From Acidobacteriota bacterium (GTDB lineage Bacteria; Acidobacteriota; Polarisedimenticolia; J045), in NCBI GenBank assembly GCA_017994815.1, contig JAGOJY010000017.1, positions 1 through 64,000 on the forward strand: DNA of 64,000 nucleotides. The letters run 5' to 3'. This document shows positions 1 through 8,233 of this stretch, piece after piece. Every line of letters begins with the position of its first letter. Within the stretch, counting starts at the first letter, position 1. Both the position numbers and the translations under genes were made by a program. The notes beneath the pieces are model-generated. The model was not told the DNA's origin, did not search any database, and saw only the letters and a program-made list of their open reading frames with translations.

Positions 1-256
1 TCTCGTTCAACGCCGAGTCGGCCACGTTGATGACGCCGATGCCGTCGTTCGCGTTGCGGACCGCCTGGTTCAAAGACGCCACGTCGGCGCGCAGGTTCTC
101 GGCGATCGCGAGGCCGGCCGCGTCATCTTTGGCGCCGTTGATCCTGAGGCCCGAGGCCAGCCGGACCATCGTCGTCGACAGACCGAGCTGGTTCTTGATC
201 AGCTGGTTCATCGAGTTGAGGGCGCCGATGTTCGACACTACCGAGAAATTCGCCAC
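1..256 (-). CDS. fliC: Flagellin, N-terminal part (runs off the window edge)
   Basis: The reverse strand reads from a GTG at 256 into the conserved flagellin N-terminal D0/D1 helices. Visible hallmarks are SNIGALNSMNQL, then LASGLRINGAKDDAAGLAIAE, then an NDGIGVINVADSAL segment. These residues form the coiled-coil core of the filament after export by the flagellar type III apparatus. A strong AGGAGG ribosome site lies about 7 bases upstream of the GTG (263-269). Only about 85 residues are in the window, so the variable and C-terminal domains are missing. No other flagellar gene follows, so this looks like a lone flagellin locus or the edge of a flagellar cluster to the left. Confidence 0.93.
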   Translation of the reverse strand, partial: MANFSVVSNIGALNSMNQLIKNQLGLSTTMVRLASGLRINGAKDDAAGLAIAENLRADVASLNQAVRNANDGIGVINVADSALNE

Positions 257-557
257 GGTACTTTCCTCCTTGAATCGGTCGGCACGGCGTCCCTGCCATG
301 CCGGGCAAGTGGTCGCTCAACTTCCTCTTCGTCACTGAACAGGGCCAAATGAAGGTGCAGGCGGGACTTACCCCGCCGGCGCGGCGCTCGCAGCCCGCCG
401 GCGTTCGCTTGCGTCGCGCACGGCTCCCGGTATTCCGTCGCGCGCGGGAACGCCCCGCGCAGTTTCGCTACCGTCCGAAAGTGCGGCTGATTTCTGCCGC
501 ACGACGACCGGCCCGTTGTTCGGATTGAACCGTTAAGATGTCGGGCGGAGGTTCCCC
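257..557. other. Divergent intergenic region between flagellin and M64 peptidase genes
   Basis: This stretch has no plausible gene. It holds the flagellin ribosome site and a perfect 7-bp inverted repeat, GTGCGGC/GCCGCAC with an 8-base loop (481-502). A TAAGAT box lies 19 bases before the peptidase start (534-539), but I find no matching -35 box. I looked for sigma28 (TAAA-N15-GCCGATAA) and sigma54 (GG-N10-GC) promoters for the flagellin and found no convincing match. Confidence 0.5.
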
Positions 558-2072
558 ATGCGCCCTGCTTCGCTCTCGTTTGCCGCCCTCGCCTGCGCCG
601 CCTGCGGCGCCGCGCTGCTCGCCGTGTTCGCCCTCCCGCCCGCCGCCGGCCAGGCTGCGCCCGAGGCCGCTGGCTTCGGCGCCGACTTCCGGGACCGCGT
701 CCTGCGGATCGACTACTTCCACGTCGTCGGCGGGAAGGAGGAGTGGATCACGCTCGACCGGATGAAGGAGGAGGGCCCGTGGCCGGGCAGCCGGACCCAC
801 CTGCTGGACGAGTTCGACAACGGCGCCTACTACGTGAAGCTGTTCGACGCGGCGACGGGGCGCCTGTTGTACTCCCGCGGGTTCGACTCCTACGCCGGCG
901 AGTACCGGACGACGGGCGAGGCGGAAAAGGGCATCCGCCGCACCTACCACGAGACGGCCCGCGTGCCGTTCCCGCTGCACAAGGCGCGTTTCGCGGTGGA
1001 GGTCCGCCAGCGCGACAAGACGCTGCGGGAACTGTTCGAGGCCGAGATCGACCCGGCGTCGTACACGATCCTGCGCGAGCCGCTGGTCGCGGGCGTCACG
1101 CTGGTCGAGGCCCAGCGCAGCGGCGACCCGCACGCGAAGGTGGACGTGGCGATCGTCGGCGAGGGGTACACGGCGGCCGAGCAGGCGCTGTTCCGCCAGG
1201 ACCTGGCCCGCTACACCGAAGTGCTGCTCGGCTTCGAGCCGTACCGCTCGATGCGCGAGCTGTTCAACGTGTGGGGGGTCTTCGCCCCCTCGCAGGACAG
1301 CGGCTGCGACGAGCCGAGCCGCGGGATCTACAAGAACACCGCCGTCGGCGCCACCTTCGACAGCCTCGGCTCCGAGCGCTACCTCTTGACCGAGGACAAC
1401 GAGAAGCTGCACGACATCGCCGCGCACGCGCCGTACGACATCGTGTTCGTCATGGTCAACCAGGAGCGCTACGGGGGCGGTGGGATCTACAACTTCTTCT
1501 GCACCTTCACCACGCGCAACCAGTGGAGCGAGTACGTGTTCCTGCACGAGTTCGGTCACGCCTTCGCCGGCCTGGCCGACGAGTACTACACGTCCTCGAC
1601 GGCCTACAACGAGTTTTACCCGCGCGGGATCGAGCCGAACGAACCGAACATCACGGCCCTCTTGGACCCGGCGCAGCTCAAGTGGCGCGAGCTGGTCACG
1701 CCGAAGACGCCGGTGCCCACACCGTGGGAAAAAGCCGGCTTCGACGAGATGGACCGCAAGTACCAGAAGATCCGCGAGGAGATGAACCGCAAGATCGCCG
1801 AGCGCAGCCGGGCGCAGGCGCCGGCCGCCGAAATCGACGCCCTGAAGGCCGAGAGCGAGCGGATGTCGCTCGAGCACGCGCAGAAGGTCGACGCGTACCT
1901 CGCGCAGAGCAAGTTCGCGGGCCAGGTCGGTGCGTTCGAGGGCGCGGGGTACTCGTCCGAGGGACTCTACCGCTCGAGCCTCGACTGCATGATGTTCACC
2001 AAGGGCCGCAAGCCGTTCTGCGCCGCCTGCCGCCGGGCCATCGAGCGCGTGGCGCGCCAGTACACGGAGTGA
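558..2072 (+). CDS. Secreted zinc metallopeptidase, family M64 (IgA-peptidase-like)
   Basis: This 504-residue protein starts with a Sec signal peptide (about residues 1-32, ending near AAGQAAP). An N-terminal beta domain is followed by the M64 catalytic domain. The zinc site is HEFGHAFAGLADEYY at about residues 330-344, matching the HExGHxxxxLxDE pattern in which the two His and a downstream acidic residue bind zinc and Glu331 is catalytic. Conserved Cys pairs near the start of the catalytic domain and at the extreme C-terminus (FCAACRRA) may form disulfides. Family members are extracytoplasmic peptidases; the IgA link comes from one gut species and should not be read as function here. The gene ends 15 bp from the convergent sulfatase gene. 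Confidence 0.9.
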   Translation: MRPASLSFAALACAACGAALLAVFALPPAAGQAAPEAAGFGADFRDRVLRIDYFHVVGGKEEWITLDRMKEEGPWPGSRTHLLDEFDNGAYYVKLFDAATGRLLYSRGFDSYAGEYRTTGEAEKGIRRTYHETARVPFPLHKARFAVEVRQRDKTLRELFEAEIDPASYTILREPLVAGVTLVEAQRSGDPHAKVDVAIVGEGYTAAEQALFRQDLARYTEVLLGFEPYRSMRELFNVWGVFAPSQDSGCDEPSRGIYKNTAVGATFDSLGSERYLLTEDNEKLHDIAAHAPYDIVFVMVNQERYGGGGIYNFFCTFTTRNQWSEYVFLHEFGHAFAGLADEYYTSSTAYNEFYPRGIEPNEPNITALLDPAQLKWRELVTPKTPVPTPWEKAGFDEMDRKYQKIREEMNRKIAERSRAQAPAAEIDALKAESERMSLEHAQKVDAYLAQSKFAGQVGAFEGAGYSSEGLYRSSLDCMMFTKGRKPFCAACRRAIERVARQYTE

Positions 2073-2087
2073 CGCCCCGGGACCGCG

Positions 2088-3929
2088 TCAGGATTCCGCG
2101 AGACGCGCCTTGAACAGCTGCAGGTCGCGAGTCACGCGGGGATCGTTCGGATCGAGCTTGAGCACCCGCTCGAGCAGGACCATCCCCTCCTTGTATCGGC
2201 CTTGGCTGTAGCAGATCGCGGCCAGCGCCTTGAGCGACATGACGGTGTCGGGGTCGGCCTCGACCGCCTTGCGGTAGGCCGCCTCGGCCCCGCGCACGTC
2301 GTGTCGCTGGTCGAGGAGCTGCCCGATGCGGTGCCAGCCGACGACGAACTCGGGGTCCACGGCCACCCCGCGCTGGAACAGGGCCAGCGCGTCGTCGAAG
2401 CGCCCCGCGCCGATCAGCGCGTTCCCCTTCTCCAACAGTAGCGTGAGGTTCTTCGGCTCGACCTGCTCGAGCTGATCGAACAGCGGCAGCACCTTCGCCG
2501 CCTGGCCATTCTGCGAGGCAGTCACTGCCTCGTGGAACAGGACCATGAACTCGCGGCGGTCCTTCGGATCGGTGCGCGCCGGGTCGACCAGTTCGCCGGC
2601 GTCCGGCTTGGCCCTGCGGCCGGCCGAGACGTAGCCCAGCCCGCGCAGCGCGGCCATGTCCTCCTCGTCCAGCGCGGCCGTCGCGCTCTCGGCCGGCGCG
2701 GCCGCGCGGGCGCGCGCGAGGTCGGCCTGCAGCGACCGGCGCCGGGCCGCCAAATCCGTCCCGCGCTCCGCGGCCAGGTCGATGTTCTCCTGCGGATCGG
2801 CGACGACGTCGTACAGCTCCGGGCGCGGCGCTTCGATCAGCTTGAGCTTGCCGTCGGTGAACGCGCGCAACCCGGACCAGTCGTACTCCAGCCGCGGCAG
2901 GTGGCTCTCGGCCCAGACCCCGTCGCGCGGCGGCACCGGCCCCGTCCCGCGCAGGATCGGCGCCAGCGACACACCGTCGCTGTACGGCAGCGCCGGAAGT
3001 CCCGCGATCTCGAGCAACGTCGGCGCGAGGTCGGCCAGGCTGACGGTCTCGCGCACCTCCTGCTTGGCGCGCACACCCCACGACTCGCCCGCGATGACCA
3101 GCGGCACGTGCATCACGGCGTTGTACAGGAACACGCCGTGCGCGGCTTCGCCGTGTTCGCCCAACGATTCGCCGTGGTCGCCGGCGACGACGACGAGGAG
3201 CTTGCCCTGGCGCGACGCGCGCACGCCCTCGACGAGGCGCCGCAGCGCGACGTCGGCCGCCGCGACCTCCCCCTGGTACAGGTCGGAGCCGTAGCGCGCG
3301 AGGAACTCCGGCGGCGGCTGGTACGGCGTGTGCGGTTCCCACAAATGCACCCAGACGAACGCGGGACCGCCGCCGACGGCGGACAGCCACGCCAGGGCGC
3401 GCTCGACGGTCTGCACGCCGGCACGCTCGTCGACGTGGAACTGCACGTTTCCGGCGCGCGGGTCCCGGCCCGGCATCTCGTCGTCGTAGACATCGAAGCC
3501 GCGGTCGAGTCCGTGCTGCTGGGCCAGGATCTTCGAGCTGACGAACGCCGCGGTCGCGTAGCCCGCCTCGCGGAAGCTCTCGCCGAGCGTCGGCACTTCC
3601 TTCGGCAGCACGAAACCCGCGTTGGTGTAGACGCGATGCGCGGGCAGGCTGCGCCCGGTCAGGATGGACGTGTGCGCCGCCACGGTGATCGGGGCGGTCG
3701 TCTGCGCCTGCGCGAACAGCACGCCGTTCGCCGCGAGTTCGTCGAACTGCGGCGTCCCCGCGTTCGGGCGCCCGTAGCAGCCGACCCGGTCCGCGCGGAG
3801 CGTGTCGATCGTCACCAGCACGATGGTGTCGGGCTGCCGCGAACGCCCGCCGCACGCCCCGAACAAGACCGCCACACCTGCAAGAGCGAAAACGGGGGCC
3901 CACACCGGCCCCGCGGCGAACCGTCCCAT
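2088..3929 (-). CDS. Sulfatase/alkaline-phosphatase-fold lipoprotein with C-terminal TPRs
   Basis: The 613-residue protein has an N-terminal hydrophobic segment ending LFGAC, an imperfect lipobox. It is followed by a sulfatase-type domain (about residues 34-420) with VTIDTLRADR, GDHGESLGEHG and ILTGRSLP. It ends with about three TPR units (about 480-605), for example AGRFDDALALFQRGVAVDP. At the position where true sulfatases carry the formylglycine Cys/Ser (ten residues before the G of LTG) the residue is Thr, inside TVAAHTSILTG. That favours a phospho- or phosphoethanolamine-type transferase or hydrolase over a formylglycine sulfatase. An LRGLGYVS motif follows the catalytic domain. GGAGG lies 5 bases before the ATG. 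Confidence 0.85.
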   Translation of the reverse strand: MGRFAAGPVWAPVFALAGVAVLFGACGGRSRQPDTIVLVTIDTLRADRVGCYGRPNAGTPQFDELAANGVLFAQAQTTAPITVAAHTSILTGRSLPAHRVYTNAGFVLPKEVPTLGESFREAGYATAAFVSSKILAQQHGLDRGFDVYDDEMPGRDPRAGNVQFHVDERAGVQTVERALAWLSAVGGGPAFVWVHLWEPHTPYQPPPEFLARYGSDLYQGEVAAADVALRRLVEGVRASRQGKLLVVVAGDHGESLGEHGEAAHGVFLYNAVMHVPLVIAGESWGVRAKQEVRETVSLADLAPTLLEIAGLPALPYSDGVSLAPILRGTGPVPPRDGVWAESHLPRLEYDWSGLRAFTDGKLKLIEAPRPELYDVVADPQENIDLAAERGTDLAARRRSLQADLARARAAAPAESATAALDEEDMAALRGLGYVSAGRRAKPDAGELVDPARTDPKDRREFMVLFHEAVTASQNGQAAKVLPLFDQLEQVEPKNLTLLLEKGNALIGAGRFDDALALFQRGVAVDPEFVVGWHRIGQLLDQRHDVRGAEAAYRKAVEADPDTVMSLKALAAICYSQGRYKEGMVLLERVLKLDPNDPRVTRDLQLFKARLAES

Positions 3930-4073
3930 CCGTGCCTCCTCAGCCTTGGTGGACGAGGATAACCGGCGCGCCGTTCGCCGGAAAGTCAGCGCCGTGCAAC
4001 GCCGCGCGCGGGGATTAACATACGGGCCACCTCGGTTTCACACGGGCGGCCACGGGCCGCCGGAGAAGACCTG

Positions 4074-4493
4074 ATGGCGACCTACGCCTCGCTCGAGCTG
4101 ATCGCGCGTCGCTGGATCGAGGAGGGCTGGCAGCGAGGGAACGCCGCGGTCGTGGACGACCTGCACGCGATGGAGTTCGTCGACCACGACTCAGCCGGCC
4201 GGCCTCCCGACACCGACGGCTTCAAGAGCGGCATCCGGTTGCTCTACGGGGCGTTCCCGGACTTCAGCGCCCGCATCGAGGACCTCGTGATCGACGTCGG
4301 CACGGGCAAGGTCGCGATCCGCTGGACGGCCACGGGGACCTTCCGCGGTCCGTACCTCGACCTCCCGCCGACCAACCGCGCGATCCGGTTCAAGGGGATC
4401 GAGGTGCTGCGCATCGAGGCCGGCTGCATCGTCGAACGCTGGGGCGAGTGGGACGGGCTCGACCTCCTGCGCCAGCTGCGCTCCATGTCCTGA
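4074..4493 (+). CDS. SnoaL-like / ester cyclase family protein
   Basis: The 139-residue protein has the NTF2-like cone fold seen in SnoaL-type polyketide cyclases and many small uncharacterised enzymes. Visible family features are an early RRWIEEGWQRGN helix, the FVDHDSAGRP segment, AFPDFSARIEDL, and a late VERWGEWDGLDLLRQL tail. A GGAG motif lies 8 bases upstream of the ATG. There is no polyketide context, so the substrate cannot be named. The gene stands alone on the plus strand between the sulfatase and a small EF-Tu-domain-like gene. Confidence 0.75.
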   Translation: MATYASLELIARRWIEEGWQRGNAAVVDDLHAMEFVDHDSAGRPPDTDGFKSGIRLLYGAFPDFSARIEDLVIDVGTGKVAIRWTATGTFRGPYLDLPPTNRAIRFKGIEVLRIEAGCIVERWGEWDGLDLLRQLRSMS

Positions 4494-4589
4494 CGGTTGC
4501 CCGGGACCGCCGGGCGGATTCCGTGTCGCGCGGACCGGGAGTATCCTGCGGCCAGCCAGGCGACCATTCATCCGCTCGGAGGACCGGCC

Positions 4590-4844
4590 ATGGAGCGGAA
4601 AGTCGGTGTGGTCACGCACTACTTCGGCAAGATCGGCGTCGCCGCCATCGAGCTGGCAGAAGACCTGCGGGTCGGCGACACGATCCACGTCAAGGGACAC
4701 ACCAGCGACTTCGTCCAGCGCGTGGACTCGCTGCAGCTGGACCACGGCATGGTGGACTCGGGACACGCCGGGGAGAGCGTGGGCATGAAGCTCGCGGGAC
4801 ACGCCCGCGAGCACGACGAGGTCTACAAGGTCATCGCGGACTGA
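4590..4844 (+). CDS. Small translation-factor-like protein (EF-Tu domain 2 fold)
   Basis: This 84-residue protein consists of a single beta-barrel resembling domain II of EF-Tu: KVGVVTHYFGKIGVAAIEL, then DLRVGDTIHVKGHTSDF, then a GMKLAGHAREHDEVYKV tail. It has no GTPase domain. Proteins of this type are annotated as translation-elongation-factor-like and their role is unknown. The ATG at 4590 is chosen because CGGAGGA precedes it by 6-8 bases and the family starts at this point; the reading frame continues further upstream without support. The gene ends 37 bp before the convergent pseudouridine synthase. Confidence 0.8.
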   Translation: MERKVGVVTHYFGKIGVAAIELAEDLRVGDTIHVKGHTSDFVQRVDSLQLDHGMVDSGHAGESVGMKLAGHAREHDEVYKVIAD

Positions 4845-4881
4845 CCGCGCGCGCCGCGCGACCGGCTCGATGATCGGATCG

Positions 4882-5622
4882 TCATGGTCCGCGTGTGCCG
4901 CGGTGTGCCGCGGCAGCGTCGAGCAGCGCCACCACGCCGGCGAGGTCCCGCGGCAGCGGTGATTCCACGAGCACGGGCTGGCCGCCGAGCGGATCGTCGA
5001 ACTCGACCGCCGCGGCGTGCAGCGTCAGGCGCCCGCAGACGACCGCCGGGCCGGCACCGACCTCCTCGCCGCGCAAGACCGCGCGGCGCCCGTACAGGGG
5101 ATCGACCAACAGCGGTGCGCCGGCGGCGCGCAGGTGCACGCGGACCTGGTGCTGGCGGCCGGTCCTCGGCCGCGCTTCGACCAGCCCCACCTCCGGGCCC
5201 GGGGTCGTCCAGCGGCGCAGGACGGCGTAGTCGGTCCGCGCTGCGAGCGCGCCGGGCTCTCCCGTGCGCGCGGGACGCATCTTGCCGCGGCGCGCGGCGT
5301 GCAGCGGCACCTCGATCGACCCGTCCTGCTCCGGCGGCAGTCCCTCGGTCAGGGCGAGGTACAGCTTGCGCACCGCGCCGCGCTCGAACGCCATCGACAG
5401 CCGCCGGTGGGCCTCGGCCGTGCGCGCGAACAGGACCACCCCGGAAGTGCCGCGGTCGAGGCGGTGCACGACCCACAGCGGGTGCCCGAGTTCGCGCTCG
5501 AGCTGGTGGCGCAGGCTGAGCGCCGGGTCCTCGCCGCGCGCGGGGATCACGACCACGCCGGCCGGCTTGTCGGCCGCGAGCCAGTCCCAGGTTTCCGCGA
5601 GCAGCGCGACCGTGGAGGCCAT
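4882..5622 (-). CDS. RluA-family RNA pseudouridine synthase
   Basis: The 246-residue protein carries the RluA catalytic motif HRLDRGTSG at about residues 53-61, with Asp56 as the nucleophile that attacks the target uridine. It also has the family motifs KLYLALTEG, RTGRQHQVRVHL and DPLYGRR. No N-terminal S4 domain is present, which resembles the short RluA/TruC-like members. The ATG at 5622 gives a typical length. It follows the YqeY gene by 20 bp and probably ends the long minus-strand operon. The modified RNA position cannot be predicted. Confidence 0.9.
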   Translation of the reverse strand: MASTVALLAETWDWLAADKPAGVVVIPARGEDPALSLRHQLERELGHPLWVVHRLDRGTSGVVLFARTAEAHRRLSMAFERGAVRKLYLALTEGLPPEQDGSIEVPLHAARRGKMRPARTGEPGALAARTDYAVLRRWTTPGPEVGLVEARPRTGRQHQVRVHLRAAGAPLLVDPLYGRRAVLRGEEVGAGPAVVCGRLTLHAAAVEFDDPLGGQPVLVESPLPRDLAGVVALLDAAAAHRGTRGP

Positions 5623-5642
5623 CGGTCCGGCCGGCCGCCCCG

Positions 5643-6107
5643 TCACCCGCCGAGCAGTTCGAGAGCGATCCGGTTGACGAGCTTGCCGTCGGCCGCGCCC
5701 CGCAGCTTCGGCATGACGGCCTTCATCACTTTCCCGACGTCCCGGGACGTCGCCGCGCCGGTCTCGGCGATGGCCTGCCGCACCGCCTCGCGCAACTCGG
5801 CCTCGCTCAGCGGCCGCGGCAGGTACGCCTCGACCACCGTCAGCTCGCGTTGCTCCTGCTCGGCGAGGTCCTCCCGCCCGCCCTGGCGGTAACTCTCGAT
5901 CGACTCGCGCCGCTGTTTGGCGTAGGCGGCGAGAACGCGCGTGACCTCGGCGTCGTCGGCCTGGTACTCGAGGCCCTGCTTGCCCCGCTGCTCGACCTCG
6001 GCCTCGAGGATCCCGGCCTTCAGCATGCGCAGGACGCCCAGCCGCAGGGCGTCCCTGGACTTCAGCGCCGCCTTCAGGTCGTCGGTGATCCGCTGCTTGA
6101 GGGACAT
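5643..6107 (-). CDS. GatB/YqeY domain protein
   Basis: The 154-residue protein matches the stand-alone YqeY fold, the helical tail domain also found in GatB/GatE amidotransferases. It begins MSLKQRITDDLKAALKSRD, contains ESYRQGGREDLAEQEQRE and ends with the TSRDVGKVMKAVMPKLRGAADGKLVNRI-type tail typical of the family. A role in tRNA-dependent amidation is assumed from the domain but is unproven for stand-alone members. The start lies 34 bases inside the preceding acetyltransferase gene, which indicates translational coupling. Confidence 0.9.
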   Translation of the reverse strand: MSLKQRITDDLKAALKSRDALRLGVLRMLKAGILEAEVEQRGKQGLEYQADDAEVTRVLAAYAKQRRESIESYRQGGREDLAEQEQRELTVVEAYLPRPLSEAELREAVRQAIAETGAATSRDVGKVMKAVMPKLRGAADGKLVNRIALELLGG

Positions 6108-6640
6108 CGCTTTTCTCCCGTGTCCGCCGGCGGGACGAAAGCATAGAGGAACTGGTCGACGACGCGGCCGTCCTTGATCGCCGAGCGCCGCATCCGGCAC
6201 TCCAGCGTGTAGCCGGCCTTCTCCAGCACGCGGCAGGACGCGGCGTTCCACTCGTACGGCACGGCGAAGATGCGGGTCAGCGGCAGCCGTTCGAAGGCGT
6301 GCGCGGTCAGCCCGCGCAGCGCGTCGGTCGCGATGCCGCGGTTCCAGAACGGCTCGGCGATCCAGTAGCCGATCTCGGCCGAGACCCGCTCGACGTCCGA
6401 GTGCAGGCCCAGCCCGATGCAGCCCACGGCCGCGCCGCCGGCCTCGATCACGAACCGCTGCTCCGGGTCTTGCCCGAGCGCCACCTCGATGAAGCGCTCG
6501 GCGTCCGCCAGCGTGTACGGGTGCGGGAACGCGTCGCGCAGGTTGAGCCAGATCGCCCGGTTGTTCGCGTACTTCGCGAGCGCGGGCGCATCCGACGGGC
6601 GGGGCGTGCGGACCTGGCAGCTCGGCAGCATGAGGCGCAT
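6074..6640 (-). CDS. GNAT acetyltransferase, RimJ/RimL type
   Basis: The 188-residue GNAT protein shows the RimJ/RimL-like layout: RTPRPSDAPALAKYANN at the N-terminus, then IGYWIAEPFWNRGIATDALRGL (the acetyl-CoA pyrophosphate loop region) and WNAASCRVLEKAGYTLE near the C-terminus. Such enzymes acetylate protein N-termini or small amines. The last about 11 residues overlap the yqeY gene and look unstructured. An alternative ATG lies three codons downstream at 6631; neither start has a clear ribosome site. Confidence 0.82.
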   Translation of the reverse strand: MRLMLPSCQVRTPRPSDAPALAKYANNRAIWLNLRDAFPHPYTLADAERFIEVALGQDPEQRFVIEAGGAAVGCIGLGLHSDVERVSAEIGYWIAEPFWNRGIATDALRGLTAHAFERLPLTRIFAVPYEWNAASCRVLEKAGYTLECRMRRSAIKDGRVVDQFLYAFVPPADTGEKRCPSSSGSPTT

Positions 6641-6719
6641 CAGCGCAGCCTACACAAGCCGGGCCCGGGCCGCGAGGGCTCAGCCCCCCGCCGGCTGTCG
6701 GCTCCGGCGGCAACGTCGC

Positions 6720-7286
6720 TCACAGCAAGTCGTACGCCTTGGCGCGCTGCTCCCACTCGCTGTCGGGGTAGCTCTCCTCCAGCTCCTCGTGGGTTTTCCT
6801 CAGTTGTTCCGGATCGTGGCTGCTCTTGTAGCGGCTGACGCCGCGCAGGTACAGCGCCTCCGGGGCCGCCTTGCTCTGCCGGCAGCAGGCGACCAGCTCG
6901 TCGAAGGCGCCGATCGCGCGATCGAAGCGGTCGGCGTCGAAGTGCGCCTTGCCGATGCCGAGCATGAGCTGCGCCACGAGTTCGTCGGGCGGCAAATAAC
7001 CGACCGTCCGGTGATGCTCTTCGCCCTGCTCATCGGCGACGACGAGCGTCGGGGTCCACTTCACGCGGAACTCCGCCGCGAGCGGCGAGTCGAAGCGGCT
7101 GCGCAGCGGCACGATGTTCGCCGTGATGAACTCGACCACCTTGTCGTTCGGATACGAAACCGCATCCATTTGCTTACAGCCGATTCAGTTGGGGTTGTGG
7201 AAATCGAGCAGGATCGGCTTGCTTTCGGAGCGGGCGCGCTCACGGGCGCGTCGCAGGTCGGTTTCCCAATCGATCTTCCCGGCCAT
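6720..7286 (-). CDS. Thioredoxin-fold selenoprotein (UxxC) with C-terminal TPR; in-frame TGA read as selenocysteine
   Basis: Read from the ATG at 7286, the frame gives a 188-residue protein with one internal TGA (7185-7187) at codon 34. The residues around it read LLDFHNPN-U-IGCKQMDAVSYP, so the stop falls exactly on the first Cys of a thioredoxin CxxC motif. Downstream are the thioredoxin-fold strand and cis-Pro segment (VKWTPTLVVADEQG) and a TPR-like tail (about 125-185). GGAGG lies 5 bases before this ATG, whereas the internal Met after the TGA has no such site. An SECIS-like hairpin begins 17 bases after the TGA (7150-7167). Selenocysteine in UxxC thioredoxin-like proteins is established in several anaerobic lineages; its use here is inferred. 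The alternative is a nonsense pseudogene. Confidence 0.87.
7150..7167 (-). promoter_or_regulatory. Bacterial SECIS-like hairpin downstream of the in-frame UGA
   Basis: The minus-strand mRNA contains GGAUGCG-GUUU-CGUAUCC, a 7-bp stem (one G-U pair) with a 4-base loop whose first base is G. The stem starts 17 bases and the loop 24 bases after the UGA. Published bacterial SECIS rules ask for an apical loop with a G in its first two bases, about 16-37 bases from the UGA; this meets them. SelB is the expected ligand. The stem also encodes residues 40-45 of the protein. Confidence 0.75.
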
Positions 7287-7357
7287 GACGTCCTCCGTTG
7301 ACGGGGGCCGCCGGGCGGGCCGTGGACGGATGATAGCGCGGGCGGGCGGAACACGCC

Positions 7358-7378
7358 GGGCGGGAGGCGGTCCCGCCC
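7358..7378 (-). terminator. GC-rich hairpin just after the DUF106-like gene
   Basis: A perfect 8-bp inverted repeat, GGGCGGGA/TCCCGCCC with a 5-base loop, begins 7 bp after the stop of the membrane-protein gene. There is no U-tract after it, so it may pause, process or protect the transcript and need not terminate it. Confidence 0.35.
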
Positions 7379-7385
7379 CTGCCGG

Positions 7386-8216
7386 TCAGATCTCGACGCC
7401 GAACAGACCTTTCAGCGCGAAGCCGAAGACGATCGAGAGCACGAAGTACGCGACGAGCCAGTGCACGTGCCAGCCGAAGGCGCTCAGCCGCGCCCCCGGG
7501 TAGACGACGTCGACGCCCTTGACTTGCGTCGAGCCGGCCAGCCCCGGTTCGCCCGGGGCGAGCAGTCGGTCGAGGACGTTGCCACCGGAGCGCGACGGCG
7601 AGATCCGCGACAGCGCCGACTGCTGCACCGCGATGCTCTTGGTGATCGACTCCGAGCCGAGCCGCACCTGCACCTCGTGCACGCCCGGCTTCGCCCCGCT
7701 GATCCGCCAGTCGACCTCGTCCTCCCCGTCGACGCGAACGGCCGGCGTATCGACCTTCACGCCGTCGGGAGCCTCGAGCGTGGCCTCGAGCTGCGAGGGC
7801 TGGACCTGATCGCGCACGTGCACCTTCAGCAGGGCGGACTCGCCCGGCTGCAACGAGCGGTAACCGAACCACAGGTCGAGCTGGACCAGGATCAGCACGA
7901 GCGGGACGATCATCACCAACATCGGCCGCAGCGAGTGCCCGAGGTAGCGCAGGTTGTAGCGCAGGATCCGCCCCTGCGCCTGCAGCGTGACCGGCAAGCT
8001 GTCCTTGTACAGGCGCAACTCGAGCAGGTGGGCCTTGATCCGGTCCTTGATCGTGTGGATCGCCTCCTGGTTCGAGATCCACCGGTACACGGCCAGCATC
8101 AACAGCGCCGTGAGCACCGAGACCACGATCATCCCGACCCACGGGCTCATCCCCCGGAACGGGACCAGGAACAGGCTGACGAAACCACCCAGAGCGCTGT
8201 TGATGAGATCGATCAT
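7386..8216 (-). CDS. EMC3/TMCO1 (DUF106)-like membrane protein
   Basis: This 276-residue protein has three predicted membrane segments: about residues 24-46 (GMIVVSVLTALLMLAVYRWI), about 97-117 (PMLVMIVPLVLILVQLDLWF) and a C-terminal one at about 247-268. A charged coiled coil (NQEAIHTIKDRIKAHLLELR) follows the first. This topology and coiled coil match DUF106/EMC3/TMCO1, part of the Oxa1/YidC insertase superfamily. A soluble beta-rich domain (about 120-240), absent from short archaeal members, lies between segments 2 and 3. The gene follows the 63-residue protein and the alkaline-phosphatase-fold triad. A membrane-protein biogenesis or lipid-handling role is inference only. Confidence 0.6.
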   Translation of the reverse strand: MIDLINSALGGFVSLFLVPFRGMSPWVGMIVVSVLTALLMLAVYRWISNQEAIHTIKDRIKAHLLELRLYKDSLPVTLQAQGRILRYNLRYLGHSLRPMLVMIVPLVLILVQLDLWFGYRSLQPGESALLKVHVRDQVQPSQLEATLEAPDGVKVDTPAVRVDGEDEVDWRISGAKPGVHEVQVRLGSESITKSIAVQQSALSRISPSRSGGNVLDRLLAPGEPGLAGSTQVKGVDVVYPGARLSAFGWHVHWLVAYFVLSIVFGFALKGLFGVEI

Positions 8217-8233
8217 CGTCGGTCACGCACCCG

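Noticed and set aside
257..330. Sigma54 or sigma28 promoter for the flagellin
   Set aside because: TGGCAG and GCCGACCG-like boxes occur, but spacing or partner elements fail.
6720..7169. A 149-residue protein from the internal ATG as the real gene
   Set aside because: It lacks the first half of the thioredoxin motif and a ribosome site; the ATG at 7286 with GGAGG and read-through of TGA explains the locus better.
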